Positions 7,550 to 14,272 of a stretch of 14,894 nucleotides of DNA are shown here, piece after piece (the first letter of the stretch is position 1; every line of letters begins with the position of its first letter). The DNA lies in contig JAFHCF010000060.1 in NCBI GenBank assembly GCA_048497495.1, positions 1 through 14,894 of the forward strand. Reading direction: 5' to 3'. The notes under the pieces were generated by a model. It saw nothing but the letters and a program-made list of their open reading frames with translations, was not told the DNA's origin and made no database searches. The DNA comes from JAFHCF01 sp048497495 (GTDB lineage: Bacteria > Pseudomonadota > Alphaproteobacteria > Rhizobiales > Ancalomicrobiaceae). The position numbers and the translations under genes are program-made.

Positions 7550-8782
7550 ATGAGCGGTCACTCGACCTACACTCCGAAGTACGGCTTCACGCGCTGGCTC
7601 GACGCCCGCCTGCCGATCCTCCGGCTGAGCCACGATTCCTTCGTTTCCTACCCGACCCCGCGCAACCTCAACTACTGGTGGACCTTCGGCGGCATCCTGT
7701 CGATGATGCTGGTTGTGCAACTGCTCACCGGCATCGTCCTGGCGATGCACTACACCCCCAACACCGCCATGGCCTTCGCCTCCGTCGAGCACATCATGCG
7801 CGACGTGAACTGGGGTTGGCTGTTGCGCTACATGCACGCCAACGGCGCCTCGATGTTCTTCGTCGCGGTCTACATCCACATCCTGCGCGGCATCTACTAC
7901 GGCTCGTACAAGGCCCCGCGCGAGATCCTGTGGATCCTCGGCGTGGTGATCTTCTTGCTGATGATGGCCACCGCCTTCATGGGCTACGTGCTGCCCTGGG
8001 GCCAGATGTCCTTCTGGGGCGCCACCGTCATCACCAACCTGTTCTCGGCCATCCCCTTCGTCGGCGATCCGATCGTGACCTGGCTGTGGGGCGGCTTCTC
8101 GGTCGACAACCCGACGCTGAACCGCTTCTTCTCGCTGCACTATCTCCTGCCCTTCGTCATCGTCGGCGTGGTGATCCTGCACGTCTGGGCGCTGCACGTC
8201 GTCGGCCAGAACAACCCGACCGGCGTCGAGGTCCAGTCCGAACAGGACACCGTCGCCTTCACCCCTTACGCGACCATGAAGGACGCGTTCGGCATGTCGG
8301 TGTTCCTGCTGATCTTCGCCTGGTTCCTGTTCTATGCCCCGAACTACATGGGTCATCCGGACAACTACACCGAGGCCAACCCGATGGTGACCCCGGCGCA
8401 CATCGTCCCGGAATGGTACTTCCTGCCGTTCTACGCGATCCTGCGTTCGATCCCGGACAAGCTCGGCGGCGTCATCGCCATGTTCGGCGCCATCGCCGTG
8501 CTGTTCGTGCTGCCCTGGCTCGACACCTCGAAGGTGAAGTCGGCGACCTACCGGCCGCTCTACAAGCAGTTCTTCTGGGTCCTGGTGATCGCCGGCGTCG
8601 GCCTCGGCTACCTCGGCGCGCAGCCGGCCGAGGGCGGCTACGTCATCGCCTCGCGCATCCTGACCGCTTGGTACTTCTTCCACTTCCTGGTCATCCTGCC
8701 GGTGCTCGGTCTCGTCGAGAAGCCCAAGCCGGTGCCGGAGTCGATCACCGCGGCGGTCCTCGCCAAGAGCGCGGCCCACTGA
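7550..8782 (+). CDS. petB: Cytochrome b subunit of the bc1 complex
   Basis: A 410-residue cytochrome b, the multi-helix core of the bc1 complex that holds both quinone sites and two b haems. Four haem-ligand histidines are visible: H96 and H110 in one helix, H197 and H211 in another, each pair 14 residues apart as required. GYVLPWGQMSFWGATVITN (145-163) and the Qo-site motif PEWY (287-290), followed by FLPFYAILRSIPDK, are intact. About eight transmembrane helices can be drawn. AGGAGAG (7537-7543) precedes the ATG. Cytochrome b and c1 are separate genes here, unlike the fused fbcH arrangement of Bradyrhizobium. The last residues are Ala/Lys-rich with no extra domain. Confidence 0.98.
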   Translation: MSGHSTYTPKYGFTRWLDARLPILRLSHDSFVSYPTPRNLNYWWTFGGILSMMLVVQLLTGIVLAMHYTPNTAMAFASVEHIMRDVNWGWLLRYMHANGASMFFVAVYIHILRGIYYGSYKAPREILWILGVVIFLLMMATAFMGYVLPWGQMSFWGATVITNLFSAIPFVGDPIVTWLWGGFSVDNPTLNRFFSLHYLLPFVIVGVVILHVWALHVVGQNNPTGVEVQSEQDTVAFTPYATMKDAFGMSVFLLIFAWFLFYAPNYMGHPDNYTEANPMVTPAHIVPEWYFLPFYAILRSIPDKLGGVIAMFGAIAVLFVLPWLDTSKVKSATYRPLYKQFFWVLVIAGVGLGYLGAQPAEGGYVIASRILTAWYFFHFLVILPVLGLVEKPKPVPESITAAVLAKSAAH

Positions 8783-8808
8783 ACCGAAGAGATCGGGAGA
8801 CACGACAA

Positions 8809-9675
8809 ATGACCATGATCCTTTCCGGTTCCAAGATCGGCCGCGCGCTCGGCGCCGTCGCCCTGGTGGCGGGCTTCGCCTTCGCGGCTCCGGCCCAGGC
8901 CGCCGAGACGGCGGTCCACGGCCCCGTGATCGAGTTCCAGTCCTGGTCCTTCGCCGGCCCCTTCGGGCGGTTCGACAAGGGCCAGTTGCAGCGCGGCTAC
9001 AAGGTCTACAAGGAAGTCTGCGCCGCCTGCCATTCGATGAAGCTCGTCGCCTATCGCAATCTCGCGGACGACGGCGGCCCCGGCTTCAACATGGACCAGG
9101 TCAAGACCCTGGCCGCCGAGGTCAAGGTCAAGGACGGACCGAACGACGCCGGTGAGATGTTCGAGCGCGTCGGACGCCCGTCCGACCGCCTCCCCGCACC
9201 CTTCGCCAACGACGAGACGGCCCGCGCCGCCTTCGGCGGCGCCCTGCCGCCGGATCTGTCGCTGATCGGCAAGGCCCGCGCGGTGCATCGGGGCTTCCCC
9301 TACTTCCTGTTCGAGCCCTTCTCGACCTATGCCGAGGCCGGCCCGGACTACGTCTACAACCTGCTCAACGGCTACGTCGACGCCCCCCACGGCATCACCT
9401 GCGACGGCGCCCTGCAATACAACCAGTCCTTCGTCGGCGGCACCTGCATCGCCATGCCGGCGCCGCTGTCGGCGGACTCCGTCACCTATGACGACGGCAC
9501 CCCCGGCACCGTTCAGAACTATGCCCGGGACGTCGCCGCCTTCCTGATGTGGACGGCCGAACCCAAGCTCGAGGCGCGCAAGTCGACCGGTCTCAAGGTG
9601 ATCCTCTTCCTGATCGTCTTCGCCGCCATGCTCTACCTCACCAAGCGCAAGCTCTGGTCGAACATCGCCCACTGA
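8809..9675 (+). CDS. petC: Cytochrome c1 subunit of the bc1 complex
   Basis: A 288-residue c-type cytochrome that carries electrons from the Rieske subunit to soluble cytochrome c. A Sec signal peptide (hydrophobic to about residue 27) ends with PAQA-AE near residue 31. The haem-binding CAACH is at 71-75 and the likely sixth ligand is Met216 in CIAMPAPL. A single C-terminal anchor (about 262-278) is followed by a basic cytoplasmic tail. Cys198 and Cys213 flank the loop before the Met ligand and could form a disulfide, as a cysteine pair does in Rhodobacter cytochrome c1; whether these are the equivalent positions was not tested. GGGAGA ends eight bases before the ATG. It is the last gene of petABC and is followed within 25 bases by a strong hairpin. 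Confidence 0.97.
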   Translation: MTMILSGSKIGRALGAVALVAGFAFAAPAQAAETAVHGPVIEFQSWSFAGPFGRFDKGQLQRGYKVYKEVCAACHSMKLVAYRNLADDGGPGFNMDQVKTLAAEVKVKDGPNDAGEMFERVGRPSDRLPAPFANDETARAAFGGALPPDLSLIGKARAVHRGFPYFLFEPFSTYAEAGPDYVYNLLNGYVDAPHGITCDGALQYNQSFVGGTCIAMPAPLSADSVTYDDGTPGTVQNYARDVAAFLMWTAEPKLEARKSTGLKVILFLIVFAAMLYLTKRKLWSNIAH

Positions 9676-9698
9676 GGCGACGGCCGAACGACGAGATC

Positions 9699-9732
9699 GA
9701 GGAGGGCTCCCGGGCGACCGGGGGCCCTCCTC
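9699..9732 (+). terminator. Hairpin after petC
   Basis: A 15-base-pair stem (9699-9713 with 9718-9732, one T-G wobble) is closed by a GCGA tetraloop of the stable GNRA type. It starts 23 bases after the petC stop. No T-run follows, so classical Rho-independent termination is not assured. It may act as a 3' mRNA stabiliser or an atypical terminator of petABC. Confidence 0.7.
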
Positions 9733-9755
9733 GCGTTCGGGGGGCGTTCTCACTC

Positions 9756-9905
9756 GCGGGGGCGTGGTGCGCGATGGTTCGAGACGGGCCTCCAGCCCTC
9801 CTCACCATGCGGCGTTCTTGGATTTTTCGAAGCAAATTCAAGAGCATCATGGTGAGGAGGCGTGCAACGCACGCCGTCTCGAACCATCGCGCACCACGCC
9901 CCCGC
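9756..9905. repeat. 150-base interrupted palindrome made of two inverted palindromic repeats
   Basis: Perfect 32-base inverted arms lie at 9756-9787 and 9874-9905. A second perfect 13-base pair (9797-9809 with 9848-9860) lies inside, separated by short unmatched segments. The centre (about 9810-9847) is AT-richer. Each half is itself partly self-complementary: the right half has GCGTGC-AAC-GCACGC (9860-9874) between ATGGT and ACCAT. The words TGGTTCGAGACG and CCTCCTCACCATG resemble an abundant intergenic palindromic repeat family that I recall from Hyphomicrobiales and related genomes. I read this as two copies in opposite orientation. It contains no gene. Confidence 0.85.
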
Positions 9906-10055
9906 CGCCGGTTGGAGGAGCGGAAAGGGCCTAGCCCACCCCGGTGCGCCGGCGCGACGCCGGCCCAACCTCGCCACGCCCCCCGGGCATCACGGATTGC
10001 ATTGCGCCGCAAAATGTCGACACTGCCGTCGACGCGAATATGACGGGGGACGGGC
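9906..10055 (+). other. mtnP upstream region with several small hairpins
   Basis: No gene is seen here. GGTTGG (9910-9915) can pair with CCAACC (9965-9970), enclosing GGGC-CTA-GCCC (9928-9938) and GCCGGC-GCGAC-GCCGGC (9948-9964). This is a possible branched fold, though such pairings are easy to find in GC-rich DNA. Further on, two GTCGAC hexamers (10016-10021 and 10028-10033) flank six bases; the first is the core of the palindrome TGTCGACA (10015-10022). TTGCAT (10007-10012) is a weak -35 candidate without a good -10. GGGGGA (10045-10050) is the likely mtnP ribosome binding site. I do not recognise a known riboswitch class. Confidence 0.4.
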
Positions 10056-10937
10056 ATGACGGCATCGGTGATCGGGGTGATCGGCGGATCGGGGCTCTAC
10101 GACCTGCCGGGCTTGACCAACGCCGCCTGGACGAAGGTGGAGAGCCCGTGGGGGGCGCCCTCCGACGACCTGCTGATCGGCGAGATCGGCGCCAAGAAGC
10201 TCGTCTTCCTGCCCCGCCACGGCCGCGGCCATCGCCTCCCCCCCTCCGACATCGACTACCGCGCCAACATCGACGCGATGAAGCGGGCCGGCGTCACCGA
10301 CATCGTCTCGGTCTCCGCCGTCGGCTCCTACCGCGAGGACCTGGCGCCCGGCACCTTCGTGCTGGTCGACCAGTTCGTCGACCGCACCGTGGCCCGCACC
10401 TCCTCGTTCTTCGGCGCCGGCTGCGTCGGCCACGTCTCCTTCGGCCATCCCACCAGCCCCGGGCTGATGGACCGCCTGAAGGCGGCGGCCAGCGCCGAGG
10501 AGATCGACGCCCGACGCGGCGGCACCTATGTCTGCATGGAGGGGCCGCAGTTCTCCACCCTGGCCGAGAGCCTGTGGTACAAGTCCGCCGGCTTCGACGT
10601 CATCGGCATGACCAACATGCCGGAGGCCAAGCTCGCCCGCGAGGCCGAGATCCCCTACGCCACCGTCGCCATGGTCACCGACTACGACTGCTGGCACCCC
10701 GACCACGACCACGTCGACGTCGCCGCCGTCATCAAGGTGGTGCACGAGAACGCCGACAAGGCCCGACGCCTCGTCGCCCGTTTCGCCCTCGATTTCCCAG
10801 TCGACCACCCGCCCTGCCCGATCGGCTCCGACCACGCCCTCGACTTCGCCCTGATGACCGCCCACGACGCCCGTGATCCGGCCCTCCTCGCCAAGCTCGA
10901 CGCCGTCGCCGGCCGCGTGCTGAAGAGGCGCTCATGA
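10056..10937 (+). CDS. mtnP: S-methyl-5'-thioadenosine phosphorylase
   Basis: A 293-residue phosphorylase of the PNP/MTAP family that splits 5'-methylthioadenosine, a by-product of polyamine synthesis and other SAM-using reactions, into adenine and 5-methylthioribose-1-phosphate. The phosphate loop GGSGLYDLPG (10-19) and FLPRHGRGHRLPPSDIDYRA (51-70) are intact. EGPQFSTLAES (162-172), GMTNMPEAKLAREAEI (184-199) and TDYDCWH (208-214) follow. The two Asp residues in DYDCW are the adenine-recognition signature that separates MTAP from guanine/hypoxanthine-type PNPs. ATG 10056 has GGGGGA five bases upstream. The stop overlaps the trmO start by four bases (ATGA), and apt follows, so the released adenine can be recycled by the product of the same operon. 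Confidence 0.95.
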   Translation: MTASVIGVIGGSGLYDLPGLTNAAWTKVESPWGAPSDDLLIGEIGAKKLVFLPRHGRGHRLPPSDIDYRANIDAMKRAGVTDIVSVSAVGSYREDLAPGTFVLVDQFVDRTVARTSSFFGAGCVGHVSFGHPTSPGLMDRLKAAASAEEIDARRGGTYVCMEGPQFSTLAESLWYKSAGFDVIGMTNMPEAKLAREAEIPYATVAMVTDYDCWHPDHDHVDVAAVIKVVHENADKARRLVARFALDFPVDHPPCPIGSDHALDFALMTAHDARDPALLAKLDAVAGRVLKRRS

Positions 10938-11395
10938 CCGGCATCGCGTTGGACATCGTCGCCCGCGTCCACGGCGGCCGGGAGGAGAACGTCGACGACG
11001 ACTGGGGCGGGGTCGAAGCCGAGGTGGTGCTGGCGCCGGACCTGCCGGAGGAGGCGCTGGCCGGGCTCGACGGCTTCTCCCACGCGGTGATCGTCTTCCA
11101 CTTCGACATGATCGACCCGGAGAAGATCGTCACCGGCGCCCGCCACCCGCGCGGCCGCCCCGATTGGCCGATGGTCGGCATCTTCGCCCAGCGCGGCAGC
11201 CCCCGGCCCAACCGCATCGGCGTGACCACGGTGGAAATCGTCGCGGTCGAGGGCCGCACTCTCCGGGTGCGCGGCCTCGACGCCATCGACGGCACGCCGG
11301 TAGTCGACATCAAGCCGGTGATGCGCGGCTTCGAACCGCGCGGGCCCATCCGCGAGCCCGCCTGGGCGACCGAGATCATGAAGGACTATTGGTGA
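10934..11395 (+). CDS. trmO: TrmO-like tRNA m6t6A methyltransferase (TsaA domain, short form)
   Basis: A 153-residue protein of the TsaA/UPF0066 family. E. coli TrmO uses SAM to add the N6-methyl group of m6t6A37 in threonine tRNA. Family motifs visible are FAQRGSPRPNRIGVT (84-98) and LDAIDGTPVVDIKP (115-128). It consists of the beta-barrel domain only and lacks the C-terminal region of the 235-residue E. coli protein, as do many archaeal and alphaproteobacterial members. The exact substrate is therefore inferred. The first 45 residues are less conserved, but the ATGA overlap with mtnP and the AAGAGG (10923-10928) upstream support this start. Its stop shares one base with the apt start (TGATG). 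Its placement between two methylthioadenosine and adenine salvage genes is notable. Confidence 0.85.
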   Translation: MTGIALDIVARVHGGREENVDDDWGGVEAEVVLAPDLPEEALAGLDGFSHAVIVFHFDMIDPEKIVTGARHPRGRPDWPMVGIFAQRGSPRPNRIGVTTVEIVAVEGRTLRVRGLDAIDGTPVVDIKPVMRGFEPRGPIREPAWATEIMKDYW

Positions 11396-11922
11396 TGAAC
11401 CTGCGCGACACCATCCGCTCGATCCCCGACTATCCCAAGCCCGGGATCGTCTTCCGCGACATCACCACGCTGCTCGGCAATCCGCGCGCCTTCCGCCGCA
11501 CCGTCGACGAGTTGGTCCAGCCCTATGCCGGGTTGAAGATCGAGAAGGTCGCCGGCATCGAGGCGCGCGGCTTCATCCTCGGCGGCGCCGTGGCCCATCA
11601 GCTCTCCGCCGGCTTCGTGCCGATCCGCAAGAAGGGCAAGCTGCCGCACGAGACGGTGTCGATCGCCTACAGCCTCGAATACGGCGTCGACGAGATGGAG
11701 ATCCATCGCGACGGCGTGCTCGCCGGCGAGAAGGTCATCCTGGTCGACGACCTGATCGCCACCGGCGGCACCGCCTGCGCCGCCGCCCAGCTGCTGCGCA
11801 ACCTCGGCGCCGAGGTGGTCGCCGCCTGTTTCATCGTCGACCTGCCCGACCTCGGCGGCGCCGAGAAACTGCGCGCCATGAACGTGCCGGTGCGCGTGTT
11901 GGTCCAATTCGAGGGGCATTGA
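11395..11922 (+). CDS. apt: Adenine phosphoribosyltransferase
   Basis: A 175-residue type I phosphoribosyltransferase that converts adenine and PRPP to AMP in the cytosol. The PRPP-binding loop VILVDDLIATGGTA is at 114-127. The N-terminal IPDYPKPGIVFRDITTLL (10-27), the GIEARGFILGGAVA segment (54-67) and the RKKGKLPHET flexible loop (78-87) are all typical of Apt. Length matches the family (about 170-185). The ATG overlaps the trmO stop by one base (TGATG), so translation is probably coupled. It completes a route from methylthioadenosine through adenine to AMP with mtnP. A palindromic element lies 16 bases after its stop. Confidence 0.96.
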   Translation: MNLRDTIRSIPDYPKPGIVFRDITTLLGNPRAFRRTVDELVQPYAGLKIEKVAGIEARGFILGGAVAHQLSAGFVPIRKKGKLPHETVSIAYSLEYGVDEMEIHRDGVLAGEKVILVDDLIATGGTACAAAQLLRNLGAEVVAACFIVDLPDLGGAEKLRAMNVPVRVLVQFEGH

Positions 11923-11938
11923 GCGGGGCGTAGGCGTC

Positions 11939-12047
11939 GTAGGGCGGAATAGCCGCAGGCGTATTCCGCCGACCGAGCCCGCATGGGACGACCCGCGACG
12001 ACCTCGAGCGTCGACGGCGGAATACGGCTTCGCCTATTCCGCCCTAC
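11939..12047. repeat. Paired inverted palindromic elements between convergent apt and CDF genes
   Basis: Two hairpins face each other. The first (11943-11970) has arms GGCGGAATA and TATTCCGCC around GCCGCAGGC-type inner pairing. The second (12016-12043) has the same arms around CGGCTTCGCC. With flanking GTAG and CTAC the pair forms 32-base inverted repeats at 11939-11970 and 12016-12047 with three mismatches. Two of these are compensatory, so the hairpin is kept in both copies. About 45 unrelated bases lie between. The GTAGGGCGGAATA word resembles a widespread proteobacterial intergenic repeat. Lying between two convergent genes, it could end transcription from both sides. Confidence 0.85.
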
Positions 12048-12054
12048 CGTCCCC

Positions 12055-13038
12055 TCAGATCACCTCATCGGGGGTGAGCCGGCACCACGGATCCTCGCTG
12101 GTCTCCACCTGCAGCGTGACGTGGCCGATGGCGAAGCGGTGCTCCAGCATCTCCGCCGCGTGCTTCAGGAAACCGTCGCCGGGGTGGCCGGCCGGCATCA
12201 CCAGATGGGCGGTCAGCGCCGTCTCGGTGGTCGACATCGCCCAGACGTGGAGATCGTGGAGGCCCGAGACGCCGGGAAGGCTGATGAGCGCGGCGCGGAC
12301 CTCGTCGGGATCGATCGCCGTCGGCACGGCGGCGACCGACAGCGCCGAGCTTTCGGCGAGAAGCCCCCAGGTGCCCCAGACGACCACGGCGACGACGATC
12401 AGGCTGACCACCGGATCGATCTGGATCCAGCCCGTGGCCAGCACCGCGATGCCGGCGACGACGACGCCGGCGGAGATCAGCGCATCGGTCAGCATGTGCA
12501 GATAGGCGCCGCGAATGTTGAGATCGCCCTTCGACCCGCCGGCGAAGAGCCAGGCGGTCACCCCGTTGACGGCGATGCCGATGCCGGCCACCACGATCAT
12601 CGTCGGGCCGGAGACCGGCTCGGGGGCGAGGAGCCGCTGCACCGCCTCGAGCGCGATCGCCCCCACCACCAGCATCAGGAACACGGCGTTGAACAACGCC
12701 GCCATGATCGAGGTGCCGGCGAGCCCATAGGTGAAGCGCCGGCTCGGCGCCCGGCGCACGGCGCGGTCGGCGACCCAGGCGACCACCAGGGCCAGCACGT
12801 CGGAGAGATTGTGGCCGGCGTCGGCGAGAAGCGCCATCGAATTGCCGGCGATGCCGAACCCGACCTCGACCACGACGAAGGCGCTGTTGAGCACGATGCC
12901 GATGGCGAAGGCCCGCCCGAAATCGGCCGGCGCATGGGAATGACCGAGGCCGTGGGCGTGGTCGTGGTCGGCGGCAGGATCGTGGTCGCCGCCGTGGCCG
13001 TGAGACTCGTGGTCGTGGTGGTCGTGGTCGCCGGTCAT
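12055..13038 (-). CDS. Cation diffusion facilitator, zinc/cadmium/cobalt type
   Basis: A 327-residue CDF transporter that would export divalent metal across the inner membrane in exchange for protons. The first 36 residues hold 12 histidines in HDH-type repeats, a probable cytosolic metal-collecting segment. About six transmembrane helices follow (about 42-225). The transport-site motifs are HNLSD (76-80) in the second helix and HMLTD (181-185) in the fifth. The two His/Asp pairs are the combination found in Zn/Cd transporters such as ZitB and CzcD, not the DxxxD of manganese types. The C-terminal cytosolic domain (about 240-327) contains HDLHVWAM (261-268). ATG 13038 directly starts the His-rich segment and has GAAGAGG upstream. 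It lies 68 bases after epmA on the same strand. The exact metal is unproven. Confidence 0.94.
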   Translation of the reverse strand: MTGDHDHHDHESHGHGGDHDPAADHDHAHGLGHSHAPADFGRAFAIGIVLNSAFVVVEVGFGIAGNSMALLADAGHNLSDVLALVVAWVADRAVRRAPSRRFTYGLAGTSIMAALFNAVFLMLVVGAIALEAVQRLLAPEPVSGPTMIVVAGIGIAVNGVTAWLFAGGSKGDLNIRGAYLHMLTDALISAGVVVAGIAVLATGWIQIDPVVSLIVVAVVVWGTWGLLAESSALSVAAVPTAIDPDEVRAALISLPGVSGLHDLHVWAMSTTETALTAHLVMPAGHPGDGFLKHAAEMLEHRFAIGHVTLQVETSEDPWCRLTPDEVI

Positions 13039-13088
13039 GTCGTCTCGCCTCTTCGCGGTCGCGAGAGAGTGGCCCGGGACGGGCGCGG

Positions 13089-13100
13089 ATACAATTACAG
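13089..13100 (-). promoter_or_regulatory. AT-rich patch upstream of the CDF gene, possible promoter element
   Basis: The minus strand reads CTGTAATTGTAT here, an AT-rich island in GC-rich sequence 51 bases before the CDF start and just after the epmA stop. TGTAAT or TTGTAT could serve as a -10 element, and the patch is nearly palindromic, so it could also be an operator for a metal regulator. No -35 partner is convincing. Confidence 0.25.
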
Positions 13101-13106
13101 TCGCGG

Positions 13107-14153
13107 TCACCCGACCGGCGTCCACATCACGTCGGCGAGGCGCGGCGTGCCGGTCGCCAGCATCACCAGCCGGTCGAAGCCGAGCGCGATGCCGCTGGTC
13201 GGCGGCATGTGGGCGAGCGCCGCGAGAAGCTCCTCGTCGAGCGGGTAGCGCTCGCCGTAGACGCGCTCCTTCTCGTCCATCTCGATCTCGAAACGGCGGC
13301 GCTGCTCGACCGGATCGGTCAATTCGCCGAAGGCATTGGCGAGTTCGACGCCGCAGGCCCACAACTCGAAGCGCTCGGCGACACGGGGATCGTGGGCGCA
13401 AGGCCGCGCCAGCGCCGCCTCGCAGGTCGGATATTCCATCAGCACGACCGCCCGCCCATCGCCGAGGCACGGCTCGATTCGCTCGGCCAGAATGCGCGAG
13501 AACACGTCCGACCAGCCGTCGTCGTCGCCGACCCGCACGCCCGCGGCAAGCGCCGCCGCCGCCAGCCCCGCCCGATCGGGCAGGCCGGCGGGATCCGGCG
13601 AGAGCGTCGCCAGGAGGTCGATGCCGGCGTATCGGCTGAAGGCCTGCGCCGTCGTGAGCCGCTCCGGAGCGTCGAAAGGGTCGCAGCTCCGTCCGCGATG
13701 GGTGAGCGCCCTCCCCCCGACCGTCTCGGCGGCGATCCTCAGCATCGCCGCGCAGTCGTCCATCAGCGCGGTGTAGGGCGCGCCGGCGCGATACCATTCG
13801 AGCATGGTGAATTCGATCGCATGGGCGTCACCGCCCTCGCGATCGCGCCACACCCGGGCGAAGTCGAAGATCTTCGTTTCGCCCGCCGCCACCAGCTTCT
13901 TCATGGCGAATTCCGGCGAGGTGTGGAGATAGAGCCGCCGCGCCACGCCGTCGGCCCCGGTGGCCAGGGTGGCGAGCCCGTGGAGATGGGCCTCGTTGCC
14001 CGGCGAGACCTGGAGGGCGGCGCATTCGACCTCGGTGAAGCCGTCGTCCTCGAGCAAGCGGCGCAACGCCGCCTTCACCCGGTTGCGGGCGAGAAGCAGC
14101 GGACGGTGATCGGCATGAAGGTCCCGATCCCACCAGGGCGTGGCGGATTTCAT
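13107..14153 (-). CDS. epmA: Elongation factor P--lysine ligase (EpmA/GenX/PoxA)
   Basis: A 348-residue class II lysyl-tRNA-synthetase-like enzyme lacking the anticodon-binding domain. EpmA attaches beta-lysine to the tip lysine of EF-P. Motifs visible are FTEVECAALQVSPGNEAHL (39-57), LHTSPEFAMKKLVAAG (76-91), motif 2 around FARVWRDREGGDAHAIEFTM (98-117) leading into LEWYR, ELANAFGELTD (270-280) and motif 3 in SGIALGFDRLVMLATG (320-335). E. coli EpmA has RNGE and HNPEF where this has RDRE and HAIEF, so the motif 2 loop is somewhat divergent. ATG 14153 is preferred; GAGGA lies 12 bases upstream, rather far, and a GTG at 14204 would add 17 residues. It diverges from efp, its expected substrate, across 119 bases. 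EpmB (lysine 2,3-aminomutase) is not in this window. Confidence 0.92.
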   Translation of the reverse strand: MKSATPWWDRDLHADHRPLLLARNRVKAALRRLLEDDGFTEVECAALQVSPGNEAHLHGLATLATGADGVARRLYLHTSPEFAMKKLVAAGETKIFDFARVWRDREGGDAHAIEFTMLEWYRAGAPYTALMDDCAAMLRIAAETVGGRALTHRGRSCDPFDAPERLTTAQAFSRYAGIDLLATLSPDPAGLPDRAGLAAAALAAGVRVGDDDGWSDVFSRILAERIEPCLGDGRAVVLMEYPTCEAALARPCAHDPRVAERFELWACGVELANAFGELTDPVEQRRRFEIEMDEKERVYGERYPLDEELLAALAHMPPTSGIALGFDRLVMLATGTPRLADVMWTPVG

Positions 14154-14272
14154 GACTTTTTGCTTTCCTCGAGGGCCGAGACGTGAGAGAGGAGACGCCA
14201 ACACGCGCGATCCCTGGGGTCGGCGCGCAAGAATGTCTTTTGCCGTAACTTTGCCGATAGAGGTCCGGTCCC
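14154..14272. promoter_or_regulatory. Divergent promoter region between epmA and efp
   Basis: These 119 bases must hold the efp promoter and probably that of epmA. A less GC-rich stretch at about 14229-14262 contains two TTGCCG hexamers (14239-14244 and 14251-14256), which are -35-like. No unambiguous -35/-10 pair is visible. AGAGG (14260-14264) lies at a plausible distance before the efp ATG. Confidence 0.35.

Noticed and set aside
7493..9753. Long minus-strand open frames opposite petB and petC
   Set aside because: They are antisense to two proteins with all haem ligands intact. Their composition (Asp, His, Gly, Glu-rich) mirrors the opposite-strand codons.
9549..10057. Short open frames on both strands across the petC-mtnP gap
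   Set aside because: They run through the palindromic repeat and hairpins, have no ribosome binding sites and no similarity that I recognise.
9756..12047. CRISPR array or integron-like attachment sites suggested by the repeats
   Set aside because: The repeats are single inverted pairs, not regularly spaced direct repeats with spacers, and no cas or integrase gene is present.
12935..13030. GTGGTCGTGGTC-type repeat as a non-coding tandem array
   Set aside because: It is explained by the His/Asp codons of the CDF N-terminus.
11983..13248. Plus-strand open frame of 421 codons opposite the CDF gene
   Set aside because: It is antisense to a well-supported transporter, and its His/Asp/Gly-rich translation has no recognisable motif.
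13039..13797. N-terminal extension of the CDF transporter in the same open frame
   Set aside because: It overlaps epmA in another frame, has an Arg/Ala/Gly-rich composition with no domain, and the transporter's His-rich start with a ribosome binding site lies at 13038.
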